Source: an uncultured Clostridia bacterium (GTDB lineage: Bacteria; Bacillota; Clostridia; Oscillospirales; Acutalibacteraceae). Taken from it: 64,000 nucleotides of DNA. Shown piece after piece: positions 8,394-17,034 of this stretch (position 1 is the first letter of the stretch; each line of letters starts with the position of its first letter). The DNA lies in contig CAMHEZ010000002.1 in NCBI GenBank assembly GCA_946184295.1, positions 1-64,000 of the forward strand, read 5' to 3'. Under the pieces are notes generated by a model that saw only the letters and a list, made by a program, of their open reading frames with translations, was not told the DNA's origin and ran no database searches. The translations under genes and the position numbers were made by a program.

Positions 8394-9518
8394 ATGCTGC
8401 AATTTGAAGAATTAATGCTGACGCTGCGCAACATGAAGCCCGAACTGGACGACCTCAAGGAAGCGCTGGGCTATGATAAATTGAAGGCCGAGGTCGCTCA
8501 GCTGGAAAAACAGGCCGCCGCCCCTGATTTCTGGGACGATATGGAAAATTCCCAGAAGGTGCTCCGCAAATCCAGCACCCTCAAAGGCAAGATCAACGCC
8601 TTTGACGCGCTCTATACCAAGTACGAGGACGCCATCACACTGGTGGAGCTGGGCGACGAAGAGGGCGAGCTTGACCTGCTCGAAGAAGCCACCGCCGAAG
8701 TGGAAACCATCAAAAAGACCTTGGAGGAGCTGCGTCTGACCACACTGCTCACCGGCGAATACGACGGGAACAACGCGATTCTCACCTTCCACGCCGGCGC
8801 CGGCGGCACCGAAGCGCAGGACTGGGCGGAAATGCTCTTCCGCATGTATAACCGCTGGGCCGAGCGCCACGGCTTCAAGGCCAAGACCATCGACTATCTC
8901 GACGGCGACGAGGCAGGTCTGAAAAGTGCCTCCGTGCTCATTGAAGGCACCAATGCCTACGGCTATCTGAAATGTGAAATGGGCGTTCACCGCTTGGTAC
9001 GCATTTCCCCCTTTGATTCCTCCGGACGCCGCCACACGTCCTTCGCGTCGCTGGAAGTCATGCCTGAAATCGCCGATGACGTAGAAGTCGAAATCCGCCC
9101 CGAGGACCTGCACATCGACACCTACCGTTCCAGCGGTGCGGGCGGTCAGCACATCAACAAGACCGACTCCGCCGTCCGTATCACACATATTCCCACCGGC
9201 ATTGTGTGTGCCTGCCAGAATGAACGCAGTCAGGTGCAGAATAAAGCCATGGCCATGAAGATGCTCAAATCCAAGCTCATGGAAATCAAGGAGCGCGAGA
9301 ACCTCGAGAAAATTGAGGATATCAAGGGCGTGCAGAAGGAAATCGCATGGGGCAGCCAGATCCGCTCCTACGTCTTCATGCCCTACACGCTCGCCAAGGA
9401 TCACCGCACCGGCTACGAAATGGGCAACATCAACGCCGTGATGGACGGCGACCTCGACGGCTTCATCAATGCTTATCTGAAAGCGCAGAGCCTCAACGCG
9501 CTGGGCAATTTTGAATAA
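8394..9518 (+). CDS. prfB: Peptide chain release factor 2
   Basis: Recognises UGA and UAA stop codons and triggers peptide release on the ribosome. The 374-residue protein has the stop-codon recognition tripeptide SPF at 205-207 and the catalytic GGQ at 250-252 (AGGQHINKTDSAVR). In many bacteria prfB carries an in-frame UGA and a programmed +1 shift near codon 25. Here the same region (DDLKEALGYDKLK) is read straight through without a stop, so that autoregulation is absent. The upstream box GAAAGGCG is weak; Met8 is a possible later start. It has its own promoter, and a small membrane protein gene follows after 45 nt. Confidence 0.97.
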   Translation: MLQFEELMLTLRNMKPELDDLKEALGYDKLKAEVAQLEKQAAAPDFWDDMENSQKVLRKSSTLKGKINAFDALYTKYEDAITLVELGDEEGELDLLEEATAEVETIKKTLEELRLTTLLTGEYDGNNAILTFHAGAGGTEAQDWAEMLFRMYNRWAERHGFKAKTIDYLDGDEAGLKSASVLIEGTNAYGYLKCEMGVHRLVRISPFDSSGRRHTSFASLEVMPEIADDVEVEIRPEDLHIDTYRSSGAGGQHINKTDSAVRITHIPTGIVCACQNERSQVQNKAMAMKMLKSKLMEIKERENLEKIEDIKGVQKEIAWGSQIRSYVFMPYTLAKDHRTGYEMGNINAVMDGDLDGFINAYLKAQSLNALGNFE

Positions 9519-9563
9519 TCGCCCCAGACGCACCGTTTCACAAAAAGGGGAAATGATATAACC

Positions 9564-10040
9564 ATGTTTTATCTTGGAGAAATTGCCGCACTGCTGGTAT
9601 GCTGGCTCTTTTACTGCGAATTATATTGGACGGTGCAGCGCCGGGTGCGCAAGGCGTGCAGCCGTGAATTTCTGAAAAAGCGCCTGCGCACGCTGTTTGA
9701 CCGGTTGTTCTTCACACCTGTGAGCGGCAAGGCCAATCTGGGGATACTGTATTACATCAATATGCTGGTGTTCTGGCTGTTATCCGGCATGACGGTCTTT
9801 CATCTGCTGCTGGGCTGGGTGGGATTTCTACAGGATCTGATCCGGGTCGTCACCACGCTGCTGGTGCTGGCGCTGGGTGCTGTAGGCGCTTCCTGCTCCG
9901 CGGGCAGCACGGAATATGTCTGTATCAATCGTAACATCACCGATAAAAAACAGATTCTCGCGCTGCAAATCGTCTCTTTTGTGTCTGAACTGCTGCTGGT
10001 GCTGGTCTATCTCTATTTCGCGTGGGTATATATCAGCTAA
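9564..10040 (+). CDS. Small membrane protein of unknown function
   Basis: 158 residues with about four hydrophobic segments (near 4-20, 65-85, 88-110 and 132-156) and a basic loop (residues 24-50) that should be cytoplasmic. I do not recognise the family. The start follows AAGGGG. It begins 45 nt after prfB and is followed by a clear terminator, so the two genes probably form one transcript. Confidence 0.75.
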   Translation: MFYLGEIAALLVCWLFYCELYWTVQRRVRKACSREFLKKRLRTLFDRLFFTPVSGKANLGILYYINMLVFWLLSGMTVFHLLLGWVGFLQDLIRVVTTLLVLALGAVGASCSAGSTEYVCINRNITDKKQILALQIVSFVSELLLVLVYLYFAWVYIS

Positions 10041-10067
10041 CCGCCAGCATGCTGCTGATGAATGATC

Positions 10068-10096
10068 TCCCGGCATTTCATTGCGGAATGCCGGGA
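10068..10096 (+). terminator. Terminator of the prfB transcript
   Basis: Ten-bp arms TCCCGGCATT / AATGCCGGGA with a nine-nt loop, followed by TTTTGTTTT. Confidence 0.85.
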
Positions 10097-10152
10097 TTTT
10101 GTTTTGGGGAGAAATGATATTTTTAAAATCAATAATTTTTTCATAATTATGG

Positions 10153-10181
10153 TTGTTTTTTTGTATTGTGTGTGCTATAAT
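10153..10181 (+). promoter_or_regulatory. Extended -10 promoter for the TIR-like gene
   Basis: TTGTTT, 17-nt spacer, TATAAT preceded by TGC (extended -10 type), about 80 nt before the TTG start. Confidence 0.65.
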
Positions 10182-10258
10182 CATAGAGAAGAAGCGTTGC
10201 CCGTCGCGGCAGCCCGTGCGGCGGCCTTCCAAAAAATCAAGCTTTGGGGGTTTTTTTG

Positions 10259-11071
10259 TTGAGTGTCAATCCGTTGAATATCAAAAAGCCATTTAAGTCT
10301 TATAAAGGTGACGGAAAGTTTGCTTACGCCTGCTATTCGATCGAAGATTACGAATATGTGTTTCCTTTCCTCAAAAAGCTGGACGACGACAGATATCGTA
10401 TCCGCTATGATGAGGGTGTTCAGGACGAGGATACCGTCGACGCCCTTCGCAAGCACAACATCAAGAAGTGTGAGATTTTCCTGATCTTTATGTCGAAGAA
10501 TTTCCTGCTTTCCACCTATTGTCTCAATCAGCTGGAATTGGCACAGAGTTTCGGTGACAAAATGTATATGATCTGTATTGACGGCGCCGATACGCTGGAT
10601 CAGGCTGAAAAGCTCTTCCCCGAGCATATCAACAGTGTGCGCACCGATGAATGCGAAGAAGACGTCATCCTCGACGTAATCAATCAGCTGTTGGTGGATT
10701 GCCAGGAGCCGCCCAAAGAGGACGAGCACATCTACACCTATGAGGAATTGCTCGACGAGGTCTATCCCGACCAGCAAAACGAGAGCAGCAACGTCTTCGA
10801 GGCCACCGCTGTGAATCAGGACAGCGAAAAGATTGAAAAATCCGCTGCGGTTGCCTCCACCGCCGTTAAAACCGCCAGTGCTCAGAAGCGTCAGAAAAAG
10901 AGCCATGAATTTTTCAACGCGGTGCTCGTAGTCGGCGTGATGGTTGTGATCGCGCTGTTGATCTTCTTCTTCTTCGGCGATCAGATCAATGAAGTGCTCA
11001 ACCCCGATGAAGTAGTCAATTTCATTCCCGCATCTCCCCGTATCGCCACGCTGTTTCATCTTCTTTCTTAA
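10259..11071 (+). CDS. TIR-like domain protein with C-terminal membrane anchor
   Basis: 270 residues. Residues 20-125 follow the TIR pattern: FAYACYSIEDYEYV (strand A, box 1), RIRYDEG (BB loop region), CEIFLIFMSKNFLLSTYC (strand D and helix). In enzymatic TIR domains the last segment reads S-x-x-C-x-x-E; here it is C88-L-N-Q91, so the catalytic Glu position holds Gln and NADase activity is doubtful. A 90-residue acidic, Ser/Ala-rich linker leads to one membrane segment (about 219-239) and a 30-residue tail. The TTG start has GGGGG eight bases upstream; in-frame TTGs at 10244 and 10256 have no good ribosome site. The gene stands alone between a promoter and a terminator. A TIR relation is inferred from pattern only. 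Confidence 0.75.
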   Translation: MSVNPLNIKKPFKSYKGDGKFAYACYSIEDYEYVFPFLKKLDDDRYRIRYDEGVQDEDTVDALRKHNIKKCEIFLIFMSKNFLLSTYCLNQLELAQSFGDKMYMICIDGADTLDQAEKLFPEHINSVRTDECEEDVILDVINQLLVDCQEPPKEDEHIYTYEELLDEVYPDQQNESSNVFEATAVNQDSEKIEKSAAVASTAVKTASAQKRQKKSHEFFNAVLVVGVMVVIALLIFFFFGDQINEVLNPDEVVNFIPASPRIATLFHLLS

Positions 11072-11079
11072 CATCATCT

Positions 11080-11116
11080 GCGGATAAGCCTGTTCGGACA
11101 CGAGCGGCTTATCCGC
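11080..11116 (+). terminator. Terminator of the TIR-like gene
   Basis: Perfect 11-bp stem GCGGATAAGCC / GGCTTATCCGC followed by TTTTTCTT, eight nt after the stop codon. Confidence 0.9.
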
Positions 11117-11130
11117 TTTTTCTTATCCTG

Positions 11131-11221
11131 GGGAAACGCTGAATAAGTCGATTCTCGCACCGCTCAAACGCGCATCCTCGCGGCGCGGAATCGACGGCTT
11201 CGCCTTCATTCAGCGTTTCCC
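11131..11221. repeat. 91-bp nested palindrome of unknown origin
   Basis: Outer 14-bp arms GGGAAACGCTGAAT / ATTCAGCGTTTCCC and inner 7-bp arms GTCGATT / AATCGAC. The core between the inner arms is GC-rich. It lies between a terminator and a second hairpin and codes for nothing visible; it could be a small non-autonomous element. Confidence 0.6.
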
Positions 11222-11238
11222 TGCAAATATTGCAAATA

Positions 11239-11272
11239 ACCGCGCCGCGGATTGGTGAGTCCGCGGCGCGGT
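11239..11272 (-). terminator. Strong GC hairpin, possible terminator for the 11415-13739 gene
   Basis: Perfect 13-bp stem ACCGCGCCGCGGA / TCCGCGGCGCGGT. Read on the minus strand it is followed by a short TTATTT. It is 140 nt past the stop codon of the large lipoprotein gene, so the assignment is tentative. Confidence 0.55.
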
Positions 11273-11414
11273 ATTGCATGAATTGTATTCGCCAGACCTT
11301 TAATTGTTATTTCTTAGGAACTGTCATGAAATAACTTGAACAGAAATCCTCGACAAACATCGTATAATCGGGATTGTTTTTCGAGAAATGTTCAACTTAT
11401 TTTTCAACAGAGCC

Positions 11415-13739
11415 TTATTCGTCGTCATCATCGTCGTCATCATCGTCGTCGTCAATTTCCACCCGGACTTTGCGCACCCGCACCTTGACCTTATGGACAC
11501 GGCGGGTATATTCGCCGAGCAGACCAAGCGCGTCGAGATCGTCAATCATATCCTGATCGGTGTAGTCGGCGGGCGTCTCATGCACCACCGGTTCAGGCTG
11601 CGGCATCGGTTCGGGTGCCGGCGGCACATACACCGGTTCGGGCTGGACAAATTCCTGCGTCGGACGGTACTTTTCGGGATAACTCAGCACCGGGTTCATG
11701 TCCGGCTCGGCCGACATCGGCACGGGCATCGGAATGGGTTCCGGCTCCGGCTCCGGTTCGGGTTCAGGTATCGGGAAGAGATCAAAGTCGATGGGCGGTT
11801 CCTCCGGCTCGTCGGCAAAGCTCTCGGTCAGATCGCGCGGCTCGGGTTCCGGCATCGGCAGCGGCAGCGGCTCGGGCTCGGGTTCCGGCTCAGGAATGGG
11901 CTGATAGTATGGCTCGGGAATAGGCTGATAATACGGTGCGGGTTCGGGCTCCGGCTCGGGCTGACTGCGCTTGAAGCGGTCGGGAATGTCGATCTTGCCG
12001 GTCTTGTAGAGATACACCAGCACAGCCAGCACGATGAGCGCCAGACCCAACAGGGCGAAGATCACCGTGAAGAAAACCGCCCAGCCGTTGAAATAATAGC
12101 CCTGAATGGTGATGGTCTGAATGCCGTTGGCCAGACTGAAACCAATGGCTTCCTCCTCATTCTTGATATTGCGGGAAATCTGCTCGCCGTCCACCGTACA
12201 AGTGACGGTCGCAATGGTGTTGCCGTCATAGCTGTAAGTATAGATGTAGCTGGACACACCGGTGAGATCCACCAAAGAGGTGATGTCATAGCTGTCCATG
12301 AGGCTGGTCTTGGGGTGATAGGTGAAAATGCCCCAGTTTCTGTCATAGCCCAGCGCACGGGCGCCTACGCCGCCAAAGAGCGCGGTTTCGCCCGCGACAA
12401 GCTTCTTTGCGTTGCCGGTGACATAGATTTTCACCGCCAGTTCCTCATCGTTCTGCACAGTAACATTGGTATTGGGCGCGTTTTTGTCTTTGTAAAAAGC
12501 GGAGAGATTGTCGAGGACAGCGGGATCGGTACCGTCGGCCAGCGTGATGACAATCTCGCGGATAAACCGATTGTCGCCTGTCTGAATCAGGTTGTAATCC
12601 ACGCATTCCACCTTGGCCAGCTTGCGCAGCACGGTGGTCATGGTGACGGAGGAAACGCTGCTGCTGCACACCAGTCGGCTGCCGTCGCTGACAGCGCCCG
12701 CGTCATGCTCGCCCTCCTCATCATTGATGTTGATCTTATATGGCGCTGCCAGTTCCGAGCTGACCGCATAGGTGACATTCACCTTATCCTCGCCGCCGAA
12801 GTAGGAAAAATCCAGCGCCTCATTAAACTCGCTCGTCTGCGCCAAAGGCTGCGTGCTATCCTGCGTATTGTCAAACGCCACCGCCACATCGGTGGAATTG
12901 AGCAGCTTCTCCATGTAGGTCTGGAGCTTGGCGGCGCTGCCCGCCGTAAATTCGATGGTATAAATGATGCTGCTCGACCGCGTGCGGCGCGACCAGCGGC
13001 CGCTGTCGGGAATGGTGTCGTTGAGATAGCCCTCGATCAGATTGAGCTGCTTTTTGTCTACGGTGGAAGGCACCGTGATCAGCATGGTGCGTTCGATATC
13101 ACCGGTTGCTTTCAGCGTGGTCGCGATGGAAATTTCCGTCACAACCGACTGTCCGCCGGAACTGACGTCCACCTTGCCGCCGACACAGGAGTATTCCTCG
13201 CCATCCAGGTTAATCTTCACGCCGGTCTGGTTCCAGAAGCTGTCGGAGGAATAATGCTGAACCGTCCGCGTGAGGCCGTTATCCGTGATAACTTTGTCCA
13301 GCCACGCGAAAAGCTCCCGGCTCTCAAAATTTTCTTGATAGGTCACCCCGCGGGTAAAGGCCCCGGTAGAATAAGAAAACGTCACCTCAGGTGCCTTGGC
13401 GCTGAGCAGGTTTTTCAGCTTGTCAATGTAATCCTGCTTGGAATCAAACGACAATGTAAACTTGTAGACGGCATCGTCGTCATCCACATCATAGCTGTAT
13501 GTGAGCTGACTGGGAATGGCCGTGTCGATCAGTCCGTTCAGCTCCTCTACGCCGCCCGGCAGATGCGTCATCAGCTCATCCATGTCAAACGTAACCGACA
13601 TGACACGTGTGCCGCTGAATTTCTCACCGTCCAGCGTGATATCCGTTGCCATATTGGCGCAGCTCGTCAGAACCAGGATCAGAAACGCCGAAAACAACAG
13701 GGCAATCCATCTGACTTTGTGAGTTTTGGTAGTCGTCAT
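11415..13739 (-). CDS. Large lipoprotein with membrane segment, Pro/Glu tail and poly-Asp end
   Basis: 774 residues. A signal peptide with lipobox LTSC (Cys27) is followed by about 520 residues of extracellular domains with repeating beta-rich units. A membrane helix near 555-582 ([23 protein letters not shown]) comes next. The rest is a cytoplasmic tail of about 185 residues: Pro-Glu repeats with two YYQPIPEP units, a basic Val/Lys/Arg stretch ([15 protein letters not shown]) and eleven consecutive Asp before a final Glu. The start was set at MTTTKTHK, with GAGGGGAG 11 bases upstream. I do not recognise the extracellular family. A lipid anchor at one end and a membrane helix near the other would tether both ends of the ectodomain. 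Confidence 0.85.
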   Translation of the reverse strand: MTTTKTHKVRWIALLFSAFLILVLTSCANMATDITLDGEKFSGTRVMSVTFDMDELMTHLPGGVEELNGLIDTAIPSQLTYSYDVDDDDAVYKFTLSFDSKQDYIDKLKNLLSAKAPEVTFSYSTGAFTRGVTYQENFESRELFAWLDKVITDNGLTRTVQHYSSDSFWNQTGVKINLDGEEYSCVGGKVDVSSGGQSVVTEISIATTLKATGDIERTMLITVPSTVDKKQLNLIEGYLNDTIPDSGRWSRRTRSSSIIYTIEFTAGSAAKLQTYMEKLLNSTDVAVAFDNTQDSTQPLAQTSEFNEALDFSYFGGEDKVNVTYAVSSELAAPYKININDEEGEHDAGAVSDGSRLVCSSSVSSVTMTTVLRKLAKVECVDYNLIQTGDNRFIREIVITLADGTDPAVLDNLSAFYKDKNAPNTNVTVQNDEELAVKIYVTGNAKKLVAGETALFGGVGARALGYDRNWGIFTYHPKTSLMDSYDITSLVDLTGVSSYIYTYSYDGNTIATVTCTVDGEQISRNIKNEEEAIGFSLANGIQTITIQGYYFNGWAVFFTVIFALLGLALIVLAVLVYLYKTGKIDIPDRFKRSQPEPEPEPAPYYQPIPEPYYQPIPEPEPEPEPLPLPMPEPEPRDLTESFADEPEEPPIDFDLFPIPEPEPEPEPEPIPMPVPMSAEPDMNPVLSYPEKYRPTQEFVQPEPVYVPPAPEPMPQPEPVVHETPADYTDQDMIDDLDALGLLGEYTRRVHKVKVRVRKVRVEIDDDDDDDDDDDE
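11421..11453 (-). repeat. Trinucleotide tract coding for eleven Asp
   Basis: GAC/GAT codon run at the 3' end of the lipoprotein gene. Both Asp codons are mixed, which lowers but does not remove the chance of length variation by slippage. Confidence 0.9.
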
Positions 13740-13901
13740 AAGGCATGAAGCTCCCCTCTTAGAAATAGTCAACAAAGCTATTCCCATGCAACCCGATAAA
13801 AATATATATAAATTATAATGCAATACCGAAAAAAAATCAATATTTTTTCAATAAATTCTTAACATTTGTCAAAATATCTTTGTTTTGTCCTGTGAGACCC
13901 C

Positions 13902-14315
13902 TCAACTGACACTGTAGTTGTACCTGACAGCATAGTAGATCGCTTTTTGCACGATAATATCCGTGTACTGCGTACCGATATCATCATATTCGGGCGTCAA
14001 TGTCTGATATGCTAGAATAGCGTCGATAACCTGCCTGGCGCGGGAAGGATTGATACCCGCGGAATCGGTCAGCCTGATATCCGTGTACTGACCGTTGACG
14101 ATGGTCACTTCTACCGTGGCCGACATATGCCCCGACTGATACGAGCCGGTGAGTGTTTTCTCGGCGATATAGCTGATGTCAGGATCCTCCACCACTGCTT
14201 CCTGCTCCACCAGCTTTTCGTTGGCCCGGTAAATCATGCCCGGTATGAGCAGCAGCGCCAGCGCCGCCGAAACCAGCAGGATCACCGCCATTTTGACCAT
14301 TCTTTTTTTCGTCAA
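13902..14315 (-). CDS. Small membrane-anchored FMN_bind-like domain protein
   Basis: 137 residues: an N-terminal membrane anchor (about 9-27) and an extracellular domain from about 55 that resembles the FMN_bind fold of RnfG/NqrC proteins (GSYQSGHMSATVEVTIVNGQYTDIRL, then a final IGTQYTDIIVQKAIYYA). In active members the last motif is close to SGAT-x-T-S; here it is GTQYTD, so covalent flavin attachment is uncertain. The start chosen is a TTG with GAGGAGG nine bases upstream, giving MTKKRMVKMAV. It lies upstream of the poly-Asp lipoprotein on the same strand, with a 160-nt gap. Confidence 0.7.
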   Translation of the reverse strand: MTKKRMVKMAVILLVSAALALLLIPGMIYRANEKLVEQEAVVEDPDISYIAEKTLTGSYQSGHMSATVEVTIVNGQYTDIRLTDSAGINPSRARQVIDAILAYQTLTPEYDDIGTQYTDIIVQKAIYYAVRYNYSVS

Positions 14316-14452
14316 GATGTTCCGCCTCCTCAATCTAAGAAAATAAGAAAAAGGGATTCCCTGACCGCGCATCGCATCAAAAACGCGGCTGATTATTTCT
14401 ATTATAACACGGCAGCCCGGTGTGTGTGTTAAATATGTAAAAATTATGAAAA

Positions 14453-14499
14453 AAACTGTTAGCCCCCGCCACCCTTCCGGGCACAGGAGCTAACAGTTT
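14453..14499 (-). terminator. Terminator-like hairpin on the minus strand
   Basis: Eleven-bp stem AAACTGTTAGC / GCTAACAGTTT with a 25-nt loop, followed on the minus strand by a run of seven T. It would end transcripts coming from the 14823-15077 gene after an approximately 320-nt trailer. Confidence 0.7.
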
Positions 14500-14525
14500 A
14501 AGAGGGATCATTAAGAGGGATTATA

Positions 14526-14651
14526 ATGAAAAAAGGGGGATGTCGTATTGAAAAAATATTCATCGCCGGGGAACTCGTGCGGCGCTGTCATGATGACAGC
14601 CACTTGTGTCAAAAGCTCCCGCGGCAGGGAAATTCATGCGGAAAGTGGTGA
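14526..14651 (+). CDS. Candidate 41-residue Cys-containing peptide
   Basis: Short reading frame with AGAGGGA five bases before its ATG. The product begins MKKGGCRIEK and contains four Cys (positions 6, 21, 28 and 38) plus His22 and His26. It lies in a stretch of about 450 nt without other genes. No promoter was identified and no family is recognised. An overlapping TTG-started frame (14548-14826, Lys/Arg-rich) is less convincing. Low confidence that either is translated. Confidence 0.25.
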   Translation: MKKGGCRIEKIFIAGELVRRCHDDSHLCQKLPRQGNSCGKW

Positions 14652-14822
14652 TGCCTATGCTAAACAGCTGAAACTGTCGAAAAATCGACAAACAGACCCG
14701 CCTTGTCAGCGTAAAAATACTAACCGCACACAAGAACCGGAAACAACACCGCACGTGTCCGCCGCGCCGCAATGCAGGCGGCGGTTCACGCGAGGCCACA
14801 AATTGTCACACCCGGACCGCAA

Positions 14823-15077
14823 TTAGTCCTCGATGACTTTGTAGAGCTTATACTTGACCAGAATTTCTTCGTCCTTGATGTTGTCGCACTGAAGCGTTGC
14901 GTTGGAGACGATGCCGCCCTCGATGAGCTTGTTGAGACCCACCAGCTGGCAGAGCTTGCTCTTGAGGCTGAGCTTGTCGCCTTCCTCTGTCACCAGATAC
15001 ACATTGCCCTGGCACTTGTCAATAATGGTAAGAAACTCATTGACATCTACATTGCTAAGTGACCATACTGTACTCAT
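14823..15077 (-). CDS. Conserved small protein of unknown function
   Basis: 84 residues, mixed alpha/beta, no membrane segment. The pattern FLTIIDKCQGNVYLVTEEGDKLSLKSKLCQLVGL resembles short conserved proteins of Clostridia that concern a strand-turn-strand (GNVYLVTEEGD) and a helix. To my memory such proteins have been labelled inconsistently and none has a proven function. AAGGA lies nine bases before the ATG, and a TTGACA-N16-TATAAT promoter is found 130 nt upstream. Monocistronic. Confidence 0.85.
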   Translation of the reverse strand: MSTVWSLSNVDVNEFLTIIDKCQGNVYLVTEEGDKLSLKSKLCQLVGLNKLIEGGIVSNATLQCDNIKDEEILVKYKLYKVIED

Positions 15078-15205
15078 AATAAATCATCCTTCCAATAAAA
15101 ATGGATCTGAAAGTGAATTGTTGATTACAGGCCAGTCTGTCGGGAGAGATACGACACAGATCGGAAACGATCGTGTGTCACTGCCCTTTCGCAATCACCG
15201 TAGTC

Positions 15206-15233
15206 ATTATAACACATTTTCCAGCAATGTCAA
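15206..15233 (-). promoter_or_regulatory. Promoter of the 14823-15077 gene
   Basis: Minus strand TTGACA, 16-nt spacer, TATAAT. Between it and the gene is a small hairpin GATCG-GAAA-CGATC near 15156-15169. Confidence 0.75.
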
Positions 15234-15758
15234 CAGTTTGGAGTCACTTTTTTTGTAACTTGAAACGAAAACAAAAGCCGAAAATAAAATATTTTTCTGA
15301 TTTTTTGTGCAACTTGATGTTCACTTTTTCACTTTTTCCCTCTGATTCCCAAGGAAGTCCCTGCCGCTGTTATCAATCATTTCCCAAATTCAGAAAAAAC
15401 GGGTTGCGATTTTGTGCAATCGGGCATTCTGGGAAAATCCATTTTCTACATGCCCTCCGCGGCAAAAAGATTTTTTGTTTTTTTAGGCAAGAAATCATCA
15501 ATGCACACTTGAATCAACGGAAGTTTTGTGTTATGCTTTAATCAGTGAATCTCTCTCCGCACATTTTCCGCATCTCCTGCGATTATACGACACCCCGCTT
15601 TCTCTCACCATTATAATATAAAATGCGGCAATAGTACATACCCTTTTTCAAATTTGGCAATATGTCGGAAATCAGGGGCTTTCACGTGTCGAATTTGAAT
15701 AAACGCTTCTGCTGCTGCCCATTACATCGTTGCATCAAAGAAAGGACCGAATTGTACC
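15234..15758. other. AT-rich gene-free stretch
   Basis: About 520 nt between divergent genes. A TATAAT at 15612-15617 could be the -10 of the DUF2975 gene, but no good -35 pairs with it. No RNA gene, repeat copy or credible reading frame was seen. Confidence 0.5.
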
Positions 15759-16232
15759 ATGAACAAGATCAAGAAATTTTTGAAATTCAATCTCAGCCAC
15801 ATGGCCTGTCTCTTCATCAGTATCATCATACTGGTGGGCATGGTTACTTATGTTGCGCTCCCCTGGCTGGTGGACATTTACATTGACCGCACGGCTGTGG
15901 AGATTTCACAGGCAACCCACCGCGTCATGATCTCCATGCTGTATTCCATCGGCGTGCCGATCTTTGTCACTCTGGTGATGGCGTGGCTGCTCACGATGAA
16001 CATCAGCCGCGGCAAGTCGTTTGTCAAAAACAACGTCACCTATCTGCGTGTCGTGAGCGTGGCCAGTTTGATTATCGCGGTAATGGTGCAGTTTTTCTCC
16101 ACATTTCTCAAATCCTTCTTCCCCTTTATCATCACCATTATTTTCCTGCTGCTCGCGCTGCTTGCCGCGGTTTTTGCCAATCTGTTCCAAACCGCGATCC
16201 AATACAAAGAAGAAAACGATCTGACGGTCTGA
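15759..16232 (+). CDS. DUF2975 family membrane protein (YoaS-like)
   Basis: 157 residues with four membrane helices (near 15-38, 56-78, 93-112 and 118-142), the layout of the DUF2975 family. It is followed after 16 nt by a YozG-like HTH gene; the same gene pair is known in Bacillus (yoaS/yozG) and widely in Firmicutes. The role is unknown; the pair is thought of as a membrane protein with its own small regulator. AAAGGA lies 12 bases before the ATG. Confidence 0.85.
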   Translation: MNKIKKFLKFNLSHMACLFISIIILVGMVTYVALPWLVDIYIDRTAVEISQATHRVMISMLYSIGVPIFVTLVMAWLLTMNISRGKSFVKNNVTYLRVVSVASLIIAVMVQFFSTFLKSFFPFIITIIFLLLALLAAVFANLFQTAIQYKEENDLTV

Positions 16233-16248
16233 GTGAGGAGGAAAAAAG

Positions 16249-16491
16249 TTGCCTATCATTGTCAATCTGGATGTGGTCATGGCCAAGCGGAAAATCGGCG
16301 CGTCAGAACTGGCTTCACGCGTCGGCATCACGCTGTCCAACCTCTCCATTCTCAAAAACAACCGAGCGAAGGCCATTCGTTTCACTACCTTGCTCGCCAT
16401 CTGCCGGGAGCTGAACTGCCAGCCCGGCGATATTCTCGAATATGTCCCCGGTCCGGAGGACGAAGACACGGACGACGAAGCGTCCAAATAA
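16249..16491 (+). CDS. YozG-like HTH (Xre) regulator
   Basis: 80 residues. The opening IIVNLDVVMAKRKIGASELASRVGITLSNLSILKNNRAKAIR and CQPGDILEY ending are typical of the YozG group of short Cro/C1-type HTH proteins. The recognition helix is about residues 28-40. It begins with TTG, seven bases after GAGGAGG. The acidic C-terminal extension (GPEDEDTDDE) is slightly longer than usual. Probably regulates its own operon, inferred from context. Confidence 0.9.
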   Translation: MPIIVNLDVVMAKRKIGASELASRVGITLSNLSILKNNRAKAIRFTTLLAICRELNCQPGDILEYVPGPEDEDTDDEASK

Positions 16492-16507
16492 ACAGGAGGT
16501 GTGTGCC

Positions 16508-16843
16508 ATGACGTTGTCGCCCTACTATCTCATCGTCGCGCTGGGCTGCTTTGCGGGCGCGGCGCTGATGTTCACCCGCTTCCGCCGCGAGGTATCGGTC
16601 AGCATTCCCACCGGCATTTTGCTGGTGCTGACGGGCGTGTATCTGCTCTGCGGCCAGCTCATCAAGGGGTTTGCCGACAATCCGGCTCTTTCCTGGACGG
16701 CACGCGGCGTGCTGGTGGTGTTTCTGATCTATCTGCTGCTCAGTTACAACGATGCCCGCGCCCAGCAAAACGCGGAATTTGATGCCCCGCAGGACAAAGA
16801 CAGCGCGGAAGAATCCACAAAGACCGATACTCCCAAGCAATAA
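16508..16843 (+). CDS. Small membrane protein in the DUF2975/HTH operon
   Basis: 111 residues with three hydrophobic segments (about 5-22, 31-50 and 60-78) and a hydrophilic acidic/Lys tail. AGGAGG lies eight bases before the ATG, and the gap from the HTH gene is 16 nt, so all three genes form one operon. Family not recognised. Confidence 0.8.
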   Translation: MTLSPYYLIVALGCFAGAALMFTRFRREVSVSIPTGILLVLTGVYLLCGQLIKGFADNPALSWTARGVLVVFLIYLLLSYNDARAQQNAEFDAPQDKDSAEESTKTDTPKQ

Positions 16844-16854
16844 ATCCAGAAAAA

Positions 16855-17006
16855 TAATTAAGCGAAGCGCGGGAATCCAAGGGGTGCTGGCAGGGCGTGG
16901 GACAGCGTCCCACGAGGGAGGCTTTAGCCGACCGAGCAACACGCGCCAAGACTCACGACGCAGTCAGGCGAATCCGATCAAAGTTCCGACCAAAATTGAT
17001 TTTCCT
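16855..17006 (+). repeat. Interspersed 3'-end repeat, copy R3 (full-length type)
   Basis: Sense strand plus, beginning 11 nt after the stop codon of the plus-strand operon with TTAAGCGAAGCGCGGGAATCC. It runs through GTGGGACAGCGTCCCAC and GGCTTTAGCC hairpins to GTCAGGCGAATCCG and the longer end GTTCCGACCAAAATTGATTT shared with R7 and R8. This is the only complete copy on the plus strand, and its neighbour gene is also on the plus strand. Confidence 0.85.
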
Positions 17007-17034
17007 GCAATAAATCCATCTGTATAGCAAAACA

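Noticed and set aside
11388-13748. Plus-strand reading frame of 786 codons opposite the large lipoprotein gene
   Set aside because: The minus-strand frame has a signal peptide, lipobox, membrane helix and ribosome site; the plus-strand product is a shadow rich in Arg and His.
15173-15541. Plus-strand frame in the AT-rich gap
   Set aside because: No ribosome site or conserved pattern, and composition is that of non-coding AT-rich DNA.
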